NCBI RefSeq assembly: GCF_009812055.1
Contig: NZ_WQNH01000021.1
Coordinates: 1 to 64,000, forward strand
Direction: 5' to 3'
Length of the DNA stretch: 64,000 nt
DNA from: Chelativorans xinjiangensis
GTDB lineage: Bacteria > Pseudomonadota > Alphaproteobacteria > Rhizobiales > Rhizobiaceae
The position numbers and the translations under genes are program-made. The notes beneath the pieces are model-generated. The model was not told the origin of the DNA. It saw only the letters and a list, made by a program, of their open reading frames with translations, and searched no databases. Position 1 is the stretch's first letter. Each line of letters starts with the position of its first letter. Below, piece by piece: positions 40,308 through 48,622 of the stretch.

Positions 40308-42371
40308 TTACTCTAGGATCACGCGCACGGTGGCGCTGCGGCCGGCTGCATCGATCACCGTGAGGGTGGAGGAGCCGCGGCCGTCGGGCGTCCACGAGGC
40401 GGTGCGGCGGCGGTGGGTTTCGGGCAACGGCTCGCCGTTGGCGAGCCAACGGAATGGCGCCCGCCCGCCGTTGATCTTGAGCGCCAGCGGCATTACGCGG
40501 GCGCCTTGCGAAAGGCCGAGATCGACGCGCGCTCCCTCGGGCGGAAAGACGATCTCCGGTGCCGGCTCGGTCGGCGCGCCCGCAACCGCCGTCCGGCCGG
40601 AGGATGCAAAGCGGCGCAGCGAGAAAGGTAAATCCCGGGCGGCAAGACGCACGGCGCCCGCCGGCGCGCGCGGCAGTGGCGTCAGCCCGACGCCGGAGCG
40701 GGAGAAGGCCTCGAACAGGATGGGCGCGGCGGCAAGATAACCGGTCAGGCCGGGCACCGAGCCGCCGTCGGGGCGGCCCACCCACACGCCGAGCACGTGG
40801 CGGCCATCGTAGCCGACGGCCCAGGCATCGCGGTAGCCGTAGGAGGTGCCGGTCTTATAAGCGATACCGAGACGCGGCGCGCGCCCAGGCGGGACGACGC
40901 CCGCAAGCATGTCGGCGATCTGCCATGTAGCCTGCGGGGTCAGCACCGTCGCCGGGTCGGACGGGGTCTCGGAGCCGGCGACATGGCGCAGCGGCCGCAC
41001 CTTGCCGTGATTGGCGAGCCCGGCATAAAGCTGCACCAGCCCTTCCAGCGTCAGCCCGGCGCCGCCGAGGCCGATGGCCAGCCCAGGCGCCTCGCCGGGC
41101 GGCAGGACGGGGTGGACGCCGGCGCGCCGCATCCGCGCCATCAGGCGGGCCGGGCCGACGGCGTCGAGCAGGCGGATCGCCGGCACATTGAGCGACATCT
41201 GCAGCGCCTCGCGCACCGTGACGTCGCCCTGATACTCCATGTCGAAGTTCTTCGGCCGATAGCCGGCAAAATTGCCCCGACGATCCTCGATCATCGTTTC
41301 CTGCATGACCAGCCCTTCCTCGAAGGCGAGGCCGTAGATGAGGGGCTTAAGGGTCGAGCCGGGCGAGCGCTGGACGACACTCATATCGATCCAGCCGGCG
41401 CGGGCGGCGTTGAAATAGCCGGCCGAGCCGACACGGGCCAGCACCGCCCCGGTGTGGGCGTCGGCCAGGATCATGGCGACCGAGACGCGGGCGCCCTGGC
41501 GCCGTGCCGCCTCGCGGGTCACCGCTTCCAGCCTGGCTTGAACGCCGCGGTCGAGGAGGAGCCGATGTTGGCGCTTTTCGGGGTCGGCGCGCCTGACGGC
41601 ATCGGCCAGATGCGCGGCATAGGCGGGCATCGGCTGGCGTTCGGCCGCGATTGCCGCATGCGCGGCGCGGGCCACCTCTCCTTCGGCGATCACGCCTGCC
41701 TTGGCCATGCGGGCGAGCACCCGGTCGCGCGCGGCTTTCGCGGCTTCGGGATGGCGGTCGGGGCGGCGCGCCTCCGGAGACTGCGGCAGGGCGACGAGCA
41801 GGGCGGCCTCGGACAGGCTGAGCTTGTGCGGCTCCTTGCCGAACCAGGCAAGGCTCGCCGCGCGCACGCCTTCCAGATTGCCGCCATAGGGCGCCAGGGT
41901 CAGATAGCGCTCGAGGATCTCGCGCTTGGAAAGGCGGCGCTCGATCTGCAGGGCGCGGGCGATCTGGCGGAACTTGGCGGCGAAGCTGCGCTCTCCCCGC
42001 GGCTCGGCCAGGCGGGCGAGCTGCATGGAAAGGGTCGAGCCGCCCGAAACGATGCGGCCGTTTGCGGCAAGCTGAAAGGCGGCGCGCAAAAGCGCCAGGG
42101 GATCGACGCCGGAATGCGACCAGAAGCGCCGGTCCTCATAGGCGACCAGCATTTCGAGGAGCTGCGGGTCGAGCGTGTCGACGTCTGCTTGAAGGCGCCA
42201 GCGCCCGTCCGCCGCCGCATAGACGCGCAGAAGCGCACTGTTGCGGTCGACAACCTCCGGCGAGAGTGGGGCGGCATCGGCAAGCGGCGGCGGATAGGCC
42301 TTGTCTAGACGGTCGAGCGCGAAAACGCCGATGGCGAGCGTGACGAGCAAGGCGGTGGCGCCGATGGCCAT
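40308..42371 (-). CDS. pbpC: Penicillin-binding protein 1C
   Basis: A 687-residue bifunctional peptidoglycan enzyme. A single membrane anchor is at residues 2-20. The glycosyltransferase domain shows YEDRRFWSHSGVDP and GGSTLSMQLAR. The transpeptidase domain has the SxxK nucleophile in SPGSTLKPLIYG and KTGTS. A C-terminal BiPBP_C domain covers the last ~90 residues (FPPEGARVDLG ... SATVRVILE). I chose ATG at 42371, the first in frame with a real N-terminus; the open frame to 42872 crosses the repeat element. It lies next to an alpha-2-macroglobulin gene, the classical pairing. Confidence 0.93.
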   Translation of the reverse strand: MAIGATALLVTLAIGVFALDRLDKAYPPPLADAAPLSPEVVDRNSALLRVYAAADGRWRLQADVDTLDPQLLEMLVAYEDRRFWSHSGVDPLALLRAAFQLAANGRIVSGGSTLSMQLARLAEPRGERSFAAKFRQIARALQIERRLSKREILERYLTLAPYGGNLEGVRAASLAWFGKEPHKLSLSEAALLVALPQSPEARRPDRHPEAAKAARDRVLARMAKAGVIAEGEVARAAHAAIAAERQPMPAYAAHLADAVRRADPEKRQHRLLLDRGVQARLEAVTREAARRQGARVSVAMILADAHTGAVLARVGSAGYFNAARAGWIDMSVVQRSPGSTLKPLIYGLAFEEGLVMQETMIEDRRGNFAGYRPKNFDMEYQGDVTVREALQMSLNVPAIRLLDAVGPARLMARMRRAGVHPVLPPGEAPGLAIGLGGAGLTLEGLVQLYAGLANHGKVRPLRHVAGSETPSDPATVLTPQATWQIADMLAGVVPPGRAPRLGIAYKTGTSYGYRDAWAVGYDGRHVLGVWVGRPDGGSVPGLTGYLAAAPILFEAFSRSGVGLTPLPRAPAGAVRLAARDLPFSLRRFASSGRTAVAGAPTEPAPEIVFPPEGARVDLGLSQGARVMPLALKINGGRAPFRWLANGEPLPETHRRRTASWTPDGRGSSTLTVIDAAGRSATVRVILE

Positions 42372-42416
42372 TCGTCGTGCCCAGATTGCTGGGTTGCGCA
42401 GGGTGTTTGCTAGAAA

Positions 42417-42610
42417 GGACGGTGCCCGTCGCGTCGACCCCCCTCCGCCTGCCGGCACCTCCCCCACAAGGGGGGAGGTAGGCCGGCCGCGCGCTCCGGT
42501 ACCTCTTCTGCAACGTCGGAGATTGGCGAAGAGTATGGCGACGGCCTGCCTCCCCCCTTGCGGGGGAGGTGCCGGCAGGCGGAGGGGGGTCGACGCGACG
42601 GGCACCGTCC
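42417..42610. repeat. 194-bp inverted-repeat element (RIME-like) between pbpC and the macroglobulin gene
   Basis: Arms 42417-42485 and 42542-42610 are reverse complements over 69 bp with two mismatches; the outer 49 bp are perfect. A 56-bp spacer separates them. The arms carry the CCCCCCTCCGCCTGCCGGCA motif followed by CTCCCCC, which recalls intergenic mosaic elements of Rhizobiales; this resemblance is from memory. The transcript would fold into a very long hairpin 31 bp after the macroglobulin stop and 46 bp before pbpC. Confidence 0.85.
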
Positions 42611-42640
42611 CTTCAAGCGGTCGCTCTGTCCGGTTGCGTT

Positions 42641-45600
42641 TCACCTCACCTCGCCCGCGATCTCCATGAGACCGGTCGCCCTGCGCGCGGAAAGCTGCGG
42701 CCGGTACATGTCTTCGACGCTGGCCGCTGGATGGGTGTAGGTGCCCGGCGTCACCGCACGCACGACATAGGCGAGCCTGAAATCGCGGTTGTCGTCGGCG
42801 GTGCGGTCGAAGGCGGCGATGAAGCGGTCGTCGCGGAACTCGGTGTGCACGGCGTCGGTCTCGCCCAGCCATCCGAAATTGTCGAGCTGCGCGCTGTCGA
42901 CGAGGCGCGGATTGTCGATCTCGAAGCCGGCCGGCAACAGGTCGGAGACCAGCACGCGCGAGGGCCAGGCATTGGCCTCGGTAACCTCCAGCACGACGAC
43001 GTAGCGCTCGTTCTGGCTCACCTGCGAAACGTTCACCGCCGTGCCGTCGAGGCTGTAGTAGGTGCGTTCGATGGTGAAGCCTTCACCGCCGGCCGGCAGG
43101 GGCTGCCGGGGCGCGGCTACGGTGGTCAGCACCGCGTCGACCGGCTCGGCACCCGCATTGGCGATGGTGAAGGGGGTCTCGGCCACCTCGCCGCCGGAAA
43201 GCCGGCGTGCGAAGGCGCCTTCGTGCGGCGCGCCGTCGACCGTCAGCGCGATGTCCTCGCTCGCCTCATCCAGAGCCCGGGCGGCCAGCAGCATCCACGC
43301 CTCGTCTTGCGTGCTCATGTAGCGGGTGCGGCCGCGCATGTCGGAGACGAGGCTGATCATCTGCGGCACCAGCGTCTGCTCGGGGCGGCTTTCGGCGGCG
43401 AGTGCCAGCATCGCCGCCCCGTCACGCAGGCGCGAGCCGTAGTCGGAGCGGGCCATGTCGGCGTCCGTCGCCGATTGCGCCATGCGGAAGGCCGAACCGA
43501 ACGCGGTCTCGGCGCGCTGCGCATCGCCATAGAGCGCCAGTGCCGCGGCGATCTGGGCGCGCGCCAGGGGGCTTGCGAACTCGTCGATGCGGGTATCGGC
43601 ATAATAGCGCAGATCGCCGGCCGAGGCCTGGCGGTTGCGCGCCAGCACGTAGAGCGCATAGGCGATCTTGTCGCCGTTCGACTTGACGTCCGTGTCGTAG
43701 GCGAGCGCGTTCTGCAGGTTCTGCAGCGCTTGATTCATGGCCTGCTCCGGCACGGCAAAGCCCTGCTCGTTCGCCCGCGTCAGGAAATCAGTGACGTAGG
43801 AATCGAGCCACAGGTCCCCGGAGCCGGGGCTCCACAGGCCGAAGCTGCCTGCCGAGGACTGATAGGAGAGCACGCGGGCGATGGCCTTCTCGATGCGACC
43901 CTTGACCGCCGGGTCGTCATCGAGGCCGGCGGCCTTCGACAATTCGCCGACATAAAGCAGCGGCAGCGCCCGGCTGGTGATCTGCTCGGCGCAGCCATAG
44001 GGATAGCGGTCGAGCGACATCAGAAGCGCGGGGATGTCGAAAGCTTCGGCCTGCGAGACGTTGACGGTGACGGATGCGCCCTCCGTGAAGCTGTCCGCAA
44101 GAAGCCCGCCATCGATCTTCAGACTGCCGCCATCGGCGGCGAGCGTCACCGTGCGCCGGGTGGCCACCGGCACCACCCCGGGCCTCACCGGCAGGCTGAC
44201 GGATTTTTCCACCGTCAGGCCGGACTCGTGGGCGAGCGAAACGGCGATGCTGCCAGTGCCCGCCTCCTGCGCGGAGAGCGGCAGCGACAGGCTCGTCCTG
44301 CCGCCGGCGGCGAGGTCGAGGCTTGCCGGAGCCGAGCCCGTGTCGACGGCGACCGCGCCGTCGGCTGAGATCGAAAGCGTATAGTCGCCCGCAGGGCCGT
44401 CGGTGTTGGCTATTTCGACCAGCATCCGCGCCTCGTCGCCGGGTGCGAGGAAGCGCGGCTGGCTCGTCGTCACGACGATGGGATCGCGGATGACGACGTC
44501 CTTCGATGCGCCGCCGACAGCACTCTTCGACCAGGCGACGGCCATGACGCGCACGGTGCCGTTGAACTGCGGCACGTCGAAGCCGATTTCGGCCTTTCCC
44601 TCATCGTCGAGCCGGACAATGCCGGAGAAGAAGGCGATCAGCTCTTCCGTCGGCGGGCTGCCGGTCGACGTCATACCGCCGGCATCGCCGCCGGTGCGCA
44701 GCCGGCCGGCCGCACCCAGCGATCCGTCGATCAGCCGGCCGAAAATGTCGCGCATCTCGAGCCCCAGCATGCGCTGGCCGAAATACCAGCCGGCCGGGTC
44801 GGGCGCCTCGTAGCGGGTGAGATTGAGGATACCGACGTCGACCGCGGCGACGGTGACATAGGCCTCCTCGCCGGCGGCAAGCCCGCCGAGGGAAACGGGG
44901 ATCGTGAGCCTGCCGTTGGGCCGCGCCTTGTCGGGGACGTCGAGATCGACGGCGAGCGAGCGGGCGTCCGGATCGACCTTCAGCCAGCGGACGCCGATGG
45001 CGCGCATGGGCAGACGGTTTTCCGTGGTCTCGCCCGGCCGGAACAGGGTCGCCGTCACATAAGTGCCGGCGCCCAGATCTTCGGTCACCGGGATGTCGAC
45101 GGTCGTGCCTTCCTCGGGAACGCTGACGGTGAAGGTGCGCTGCGGGCTTTCCGCGCCGAGCGTGACCAGGGCCTCGCCGGCAAAGCGCGGCGAAATCTTC
45201 AGCCGTGCCGTGTCGCCGGGCGCGTAGGTCTCGCGGTCGAGGGCGATTTCCAGGCCGTCGGGCGTTTCCGTCGAACCTGCCTCGACGTACCAGCCGGCGT
45301 CGAACTCTACGCTGGAGATGGGGCCGCCGGATTCAGCGCTTTCCACCTCGAGCCGATAGCGGCCCCAGTCGGCGGAAACGCTGATCTGCGGCTCGGAGTC
45401 GGGCGCGGCGTCGACGGTGCCCTCCTGCACGAGGCTCGTGGTGTCGATCGGCTCGTAGCTCCAGGAGCTGCCGTTGCGATACCACTGATAATGCCGCTCG
45501 ACGCGCAGCAGCGACCATTTAAGCCTCGGCATGGCGATGCGTCCGCCCGAGGGATCGGCGGCGATGACACGGAAACTTGCCGTGCCGCCTTCCGGCACAC

Positions 45601-48112
45601 GGCCGCCGGAGAATTCGGGCCTCAGGCCGATGACGGCGGTTTCCGGCTCGATGCCGATATCGAGCGAGCGCTCGACGGCGCGGCCGCCGGCCTCGCGCAT
45701 CCGCATGCTGACCTTGGCCGTCAGAAGCTGCGTGGTGGAAGGCGCGCTGTCGACGGAAACGTCGAAGACGGCCTTGCCGTCGGCGTCTGTGTCCGGGAGC
45801 CCGGCAAGCGGCACGCGCGTAGCCTCCACGCCCTCCTCGTCCTCAAGACCGAAGACATAGCCGGGGAAGCGCGCCCATTCGCGCGTCGGACTGACCGTCA
45901 ACTGGCCTTCGAGCGCCAGACCGGCGGCCGGCGCGCCATAGAGATAGCGGCCTTCGAGGGTGATCTCGGTGGACGAGCCGATGGCAATGGTGTCCGCGGC
46001 GCTCGAAAGCTCGAACTCGGTGCGGTCCGGGACGAAATCTTCCACCAGGAACATCTTTTCAGCAATCGGCGCCTCCTTGGGGTCGGCGTGAACGCGCAGG
46101 GACCATGTGCCGCGCATGGCGTTTTCAGGCAGCGCCAGATCGACGGCGTGGCCGCCAAGCTCGGCCCCTTGGGAGACGATGCGGCGGTCCTCCACGCCGT
46201 CGGGGCGCTGGAAGATGAAGGTCAGGGGCAGGTCGTCTACCGCCTCGGCGGATGGGTTGCGCGCAAGGGCTGCCGCATGCACCGTCTCGCCGGCGCGATA
46301 GATGCCGCGCTCGGTCCAGGCGAAGACGTCGAGCGGGCCGGGCGCCGGCCGGCCGGCAACGCCGCGGTCCGACAGATCGAAGCCGCCGCGCGTCATGTCG
46401 AGGAAGACGAAATCCTCTTCGCCGCCCTCGGCGATGAGGACGGTCGGCGCAAGGCCGGCGTCGCCGCGCACAGTGCCCGGTGCGAAGCGGGCATGGCCGT
46501 CGCCGTCCGTCCTCGCCTCGCCGAGCACCTCGTTGTTGCGCGCGATGAGCGTCAGCTTGAGGCCGGCCATCGGCTTGGCCGTGGCAAGCGAGCGGGCAAA
46601 GACGGACAGTCCGTCCTCGCCGGCGAAGGTGGACAGGCCGATATCCGATATCAGGAACCATTGGGTGGCGCGGCTGTCCCAGCTCTCGCTGGTGTCGCCC
46701 TCGGGAATGGCGGTCAGCATGTAGATGCCGGGCTTGCGCTCCGGCACCGCCTCGTCGATGGGGATGCTGGTGACGACGTCCTTGTTCAAGTCGGAGGCGA
46801 TGTCGACCGTGCCTTGCCAGATGGGCTCGCCCATGTCGCCGGCGACCTCGTCGATCTCGTAGTCGTTGAGCTGCTGGAGGAATTTCGATTCCGTCATGAG
46901 CCGTGCCAAGGCGCGGTCGCCTACCCGGTAGAGCGAAAGCTTCGCACTCGACGCGTTGACCGAGACCATGGGGATGCCGCGCCGGGCGCTTGCCGGCAGC
47001 ACGAAATTGTCGCCGGTGAAGCGCAAGGCGGGGGCGCGGTCGCGAATATAGATTTCCAGCGGAACCGGCTCGGCGATCACCTCGCCGATGGCCGCCGGCA
47101 GGCCCTGGCGGATGACGACGCGGTATTGCTCGCCGTGCTTCAAACCGGTGACGCAGAGCTCCTTGTCGCTCTGGTTGATGGCCGCGGCGGGCGTGTTGTC
47201 GACGGCCACGTATTGCGCGTAGTCGACGCCGCTCTTGACCAGTTCCTCGGAGAACTGGACGCAGACGCGCGGCGTGGCGCTGTCGGCATCGACCGAGTGA
47301 TCGACGACGCGGAAGCCCTTGCGGCGCTTGAGATCGGCGTAGCGCGCCTGCACGCTTGCCGAGGCGTGAAGCGCAAGGCTCGCCTCGTAGGCGCTGATGG
47401 CCGGCCGGAAGAGGCTGCGCAGTTCCAGCGCGGCGGCCAGCGCAGCCAGCGCGTCGGCACGTGCCAGCCTCGTGCGCGACAGCCGATAGGCGGTCACGGC
47501 CGCACCGGTGGCGGCGCGCTGCAGCCGGTAGGCGGTCTGCTGGCCTGCGGGTGTGGCATTCGTCGCTGCGTGGGCAAGCCCGGTCCACAGGGTAGCGTTT
47601 TCAGGCTCGACGGCGATGGCGGCGGTGTAGTCGCGCATCGCGCGGTTCGCGTCGCCGCGCTCGAACGCCTCAGCCGCGGCGGTGGTGAGCGCGACGAAAC
47701 CGGCATCGCCCGGACCAGCGCTGCGCAGCAACGCGTTTTTATATTGCTCGGCTTCCTGCAGGACATGGCCCGGCACGAAGCGCAGCTCGGGCGGAGCGCC
47801 GATATCGGGCTCGGCACCGGCGGTCACCACCTTGCCGGCGACCGCACCTTCAAAGGTGTTCAAGACGTTGAAATCCGACTTCAGGAAGCACCAGCGGGCA
47901 CGCGTATTGTAGGTGAAGGCCCGGCATTGCGGGTCGCCGAGACAGGCGCTCTCGCACTGGTCCAGCGAGACGTTCTGCTCGGTGCGCAGATCAAAACCGA
48001 AATAGTCGCTGTTCTCGGTGGTGACGATGCGCCTGGCATCTTGCGCGGCGGTGGGGACCGTCAGCGCGAAAAGAGCAAAAACGATCAAAAAGAGCCCGCG
48101 TAACGTGCACAT
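42641..48112 (-). CDS. Alpha-2-macroglobulin family protein with PAN domain and thioester
   Basis: An 1823-residue secreted protease inhibitor, the largest gene here. Signal peptide 1-23 (ends PTAAQ). A PAN/apple domain at ~33-95 holds four cysteines (LDQCESACLGDPQC, WCFLKSD). MG domains follow, then the bait region, and the complement-like thioester motif GCAEQ at about residue 1374. The C-terminal domains end LMEIAGEVR. Start ATG has GGAGGG five bases upstream. Bacterial members pair with PbpC and are thought to trap invading proteases while PbpC repairs the wall. No lipobox is seen, so it is likely periplasmic rather than a lipoprotein. Confidence 0.94.
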   Translation of the reverse strand: MCTLRGLFLIVFALFALTVPTAAQDARRIVTTENSDYFGFDLRTEQNVSLDQCESACLGDPQCRAFTYNTRARWCFLKSDFNVLNTFEGAVAGKVVTAGAEPDIGAPPELRFVPGHVLQEAEQYKNALLRSAGPGDAGFVALTTAAAEAFERGDANRAMRDYTAAIAVEPENATLWTGLAHAATNATPAGQQTAYRLQRAATGAAVTAYRLSRTRLARADALAALAAALELRSLFRPAISAYEASLALHASASVQARYADLKRRKGFRVVDHSVDADSATPRVCVQFSEELVKSGVDYAQYVAVDNTPAAAINQSDKELCVTGLKHGEQYRVVIRQGLPAAIGEVIAEPVPLEIYIRDRAPALRFTGDNFVLPASARRGIPMVSVNASSAKLSLYRVGDRALARLMTESKFLQQLNDYEIDEVAGDMGEPIWQGTVDIASDLNKDVVTSIPIDEAVPERKPGIYMLTAIPEGDTSESWDSRATQWFLISDIGLSTFAGEDGLSVFARSLATAKPMAGLKLTLIARNNEVLGEARTDGDGHARFAPGTVRGDAGLAPTVLIAEGGEEDFVFLDMTRGGFDLSDRGVAGRPAPGPLDVFAWTERGIYRAGETVHAAALARNPSAEAVDDLPLTFIFQRPDGVEDRRIVSQGAELGGHAVDLALPENAMRGTWSLRVHADPKEAPIAEKMFLVEDFVPDRTEFELSSAADTIAIGSSTEITLEGRYLYGAPAAGLALEGQLTVSPTREWARFPGYVFGLEDEEGVEATRVPLAGLPDTDADGKAVFDVSVDSAPSTTQLLTAKVSMRMREAGGRAVERSLDIGIEPETAVIGLRPEFSGGRVPEGGTASFRVIAADPSGGRIAMPRLKWSLLRVERHYQWYRNGSSWSYEPIDTTSLVQEGTVDAAPDSEPQISVSADWGRYRLEVESAESGGPISSVEFDAGWYVEAGSTETPDGLEIALDRETYAPGDTARLKISPRFAGEALVTLGAESPQRTFTVSVPEEGTTVDIPVTEDLGAGTYVTATLFRPGETTENRLPMRAIGVRWLKVDPDARSLAVDLDVPDKARPNGRLTIPVSLGGLAAGEEAYVTVAAVDVGILNLTRYEAPDPAGWYFGQRMLGLEMRDIFGRLIDGSLGAAGRLRTGGDAGGMTSTGSPPTEELIAFFSGIVRLDDEGKAEIGFDVPQFNGTVRVMAVAWSKSAVGGASKDVVIRDPIVVTTSQPRFLAPGDEARMLVEIANTDGPAGDYTLSISADGAVAVDTGSAPASLDLAAGGRTSLSLPLSAQEAGTGSIAVSLAHESGLTVEKSVSLPVRPGVVPVATRRTVTLAADGGSLKIDGGLLADSFTEGASVTVNVSQAEAFDIPALLMSLDRYPYGCAEQITSRALPLLYVGELSKAAGLDDDPAVKGRIEKAIARVLSYQSSAGSFGLWSPGSGDLWLDSYVTDFLTRANEQGFAVPEQAMNQALQNLQNALAYDTDVKSNGDKIAYALYVLARNRQASAGDLRYYADTRIDEFASPLARAQIAAALALYGDAQRAETAFGSAFRMAQSATDADMARSDYGSRLRDGAAMLALAAESRPEQTLVPQMISLVSDMRGRTRYMSTQDEAWMLLAARALDEASEDIALTVDGAPHEGAFARRLSGGEVAETPFTIANAGAEPVDAVLTTVAAPRQPLPAGGEGFTIERTYYSLDGTAVNVSQVSQNERYVVVLEVTEANAWPSRVLVSDLLPAGFEIDNPRLVDSAQLDNFGWLGETDAVHTEFRDDRFIAAFDRTADDNRDFRLAYVVRAVTPGTYTHPAASVEDMYRPQLSARRATGLMEIAGEVR

Positions 48113-48337
48113 CGCATCCCTCCAGGCGCTGCCGCTATCGTCCCCGTGATATTCGTCCAGTTTCGTGAAGGTCTGTCAACAGCCGGCGCGGAAGGCGGAC
48201 AGGCTCACCTTACTCCCCTATAACTTCCAGTTGCGCCAAGTTGGGGCTTTCCGGCCGTGCTCCCGGCGACGACACGAAATGCGGCATAGAAGAGCTAAAC
48301 ATGAGAAACGCGATCTGCCGACTGCTTGCCGGTGATC

Positions 48338-48494
48338 CTGTACGTCAAGCTGACGGTGGATCCGGCGCAGGCGGACATGCCGCTGCGCCTCGGCCTCGTC
48401 TATCTTCACGGCCAGCACGGAACCCGACCCGGCGCTATCGGCCTCGCTCGGGCTGGAGAAAAATTCTGAGGATGCAGATGTGCGCATTCGCTAA
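48338..48494 (+). pseudogene. 3' remnant of a second autotransporter barrel
   Basis: One frame from 48338 reads LYVKLTVDPAQADMPLRLGL and VYLHGQ. After a shift near 48412 another reads STEPDPALSASLGLEKNSED and ends in TAA at 48492. These match the end of the intact protein encoded at 48623-50971, namely ANSDLPLRLGFVYRN and then GSDPDPVLSVSLGLKKSF, with ~25 residues deleted between. It is therefore the C-terminal scrap of a tandem paralogue lying just upstream of the survivor. The rest of the gene is gone. Confidence 0.65.
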
Positions 48495-48622
48495 AAAACT
48501 TGGCAAGCTACTAACTCTTCCATCATTTTTTCTGCGTCAGTATCGAATTGCTCGGGCACGATACGAATTCCAGCAGGGGCTATCCGGTGGCTCCTCTTCA
48601 AGGGGAGGCAATACGAGGAGCC

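Noticed and set aside
40797-42308. 503-codon plus-strand open frame opposite pbpC, and similar long frames opposite the macroglobulin and yej genes
   Set aside because: High GC suppresses stop codons in the mirror frame; the minus-strand genes have full catalytic motifs, while these frames have none.
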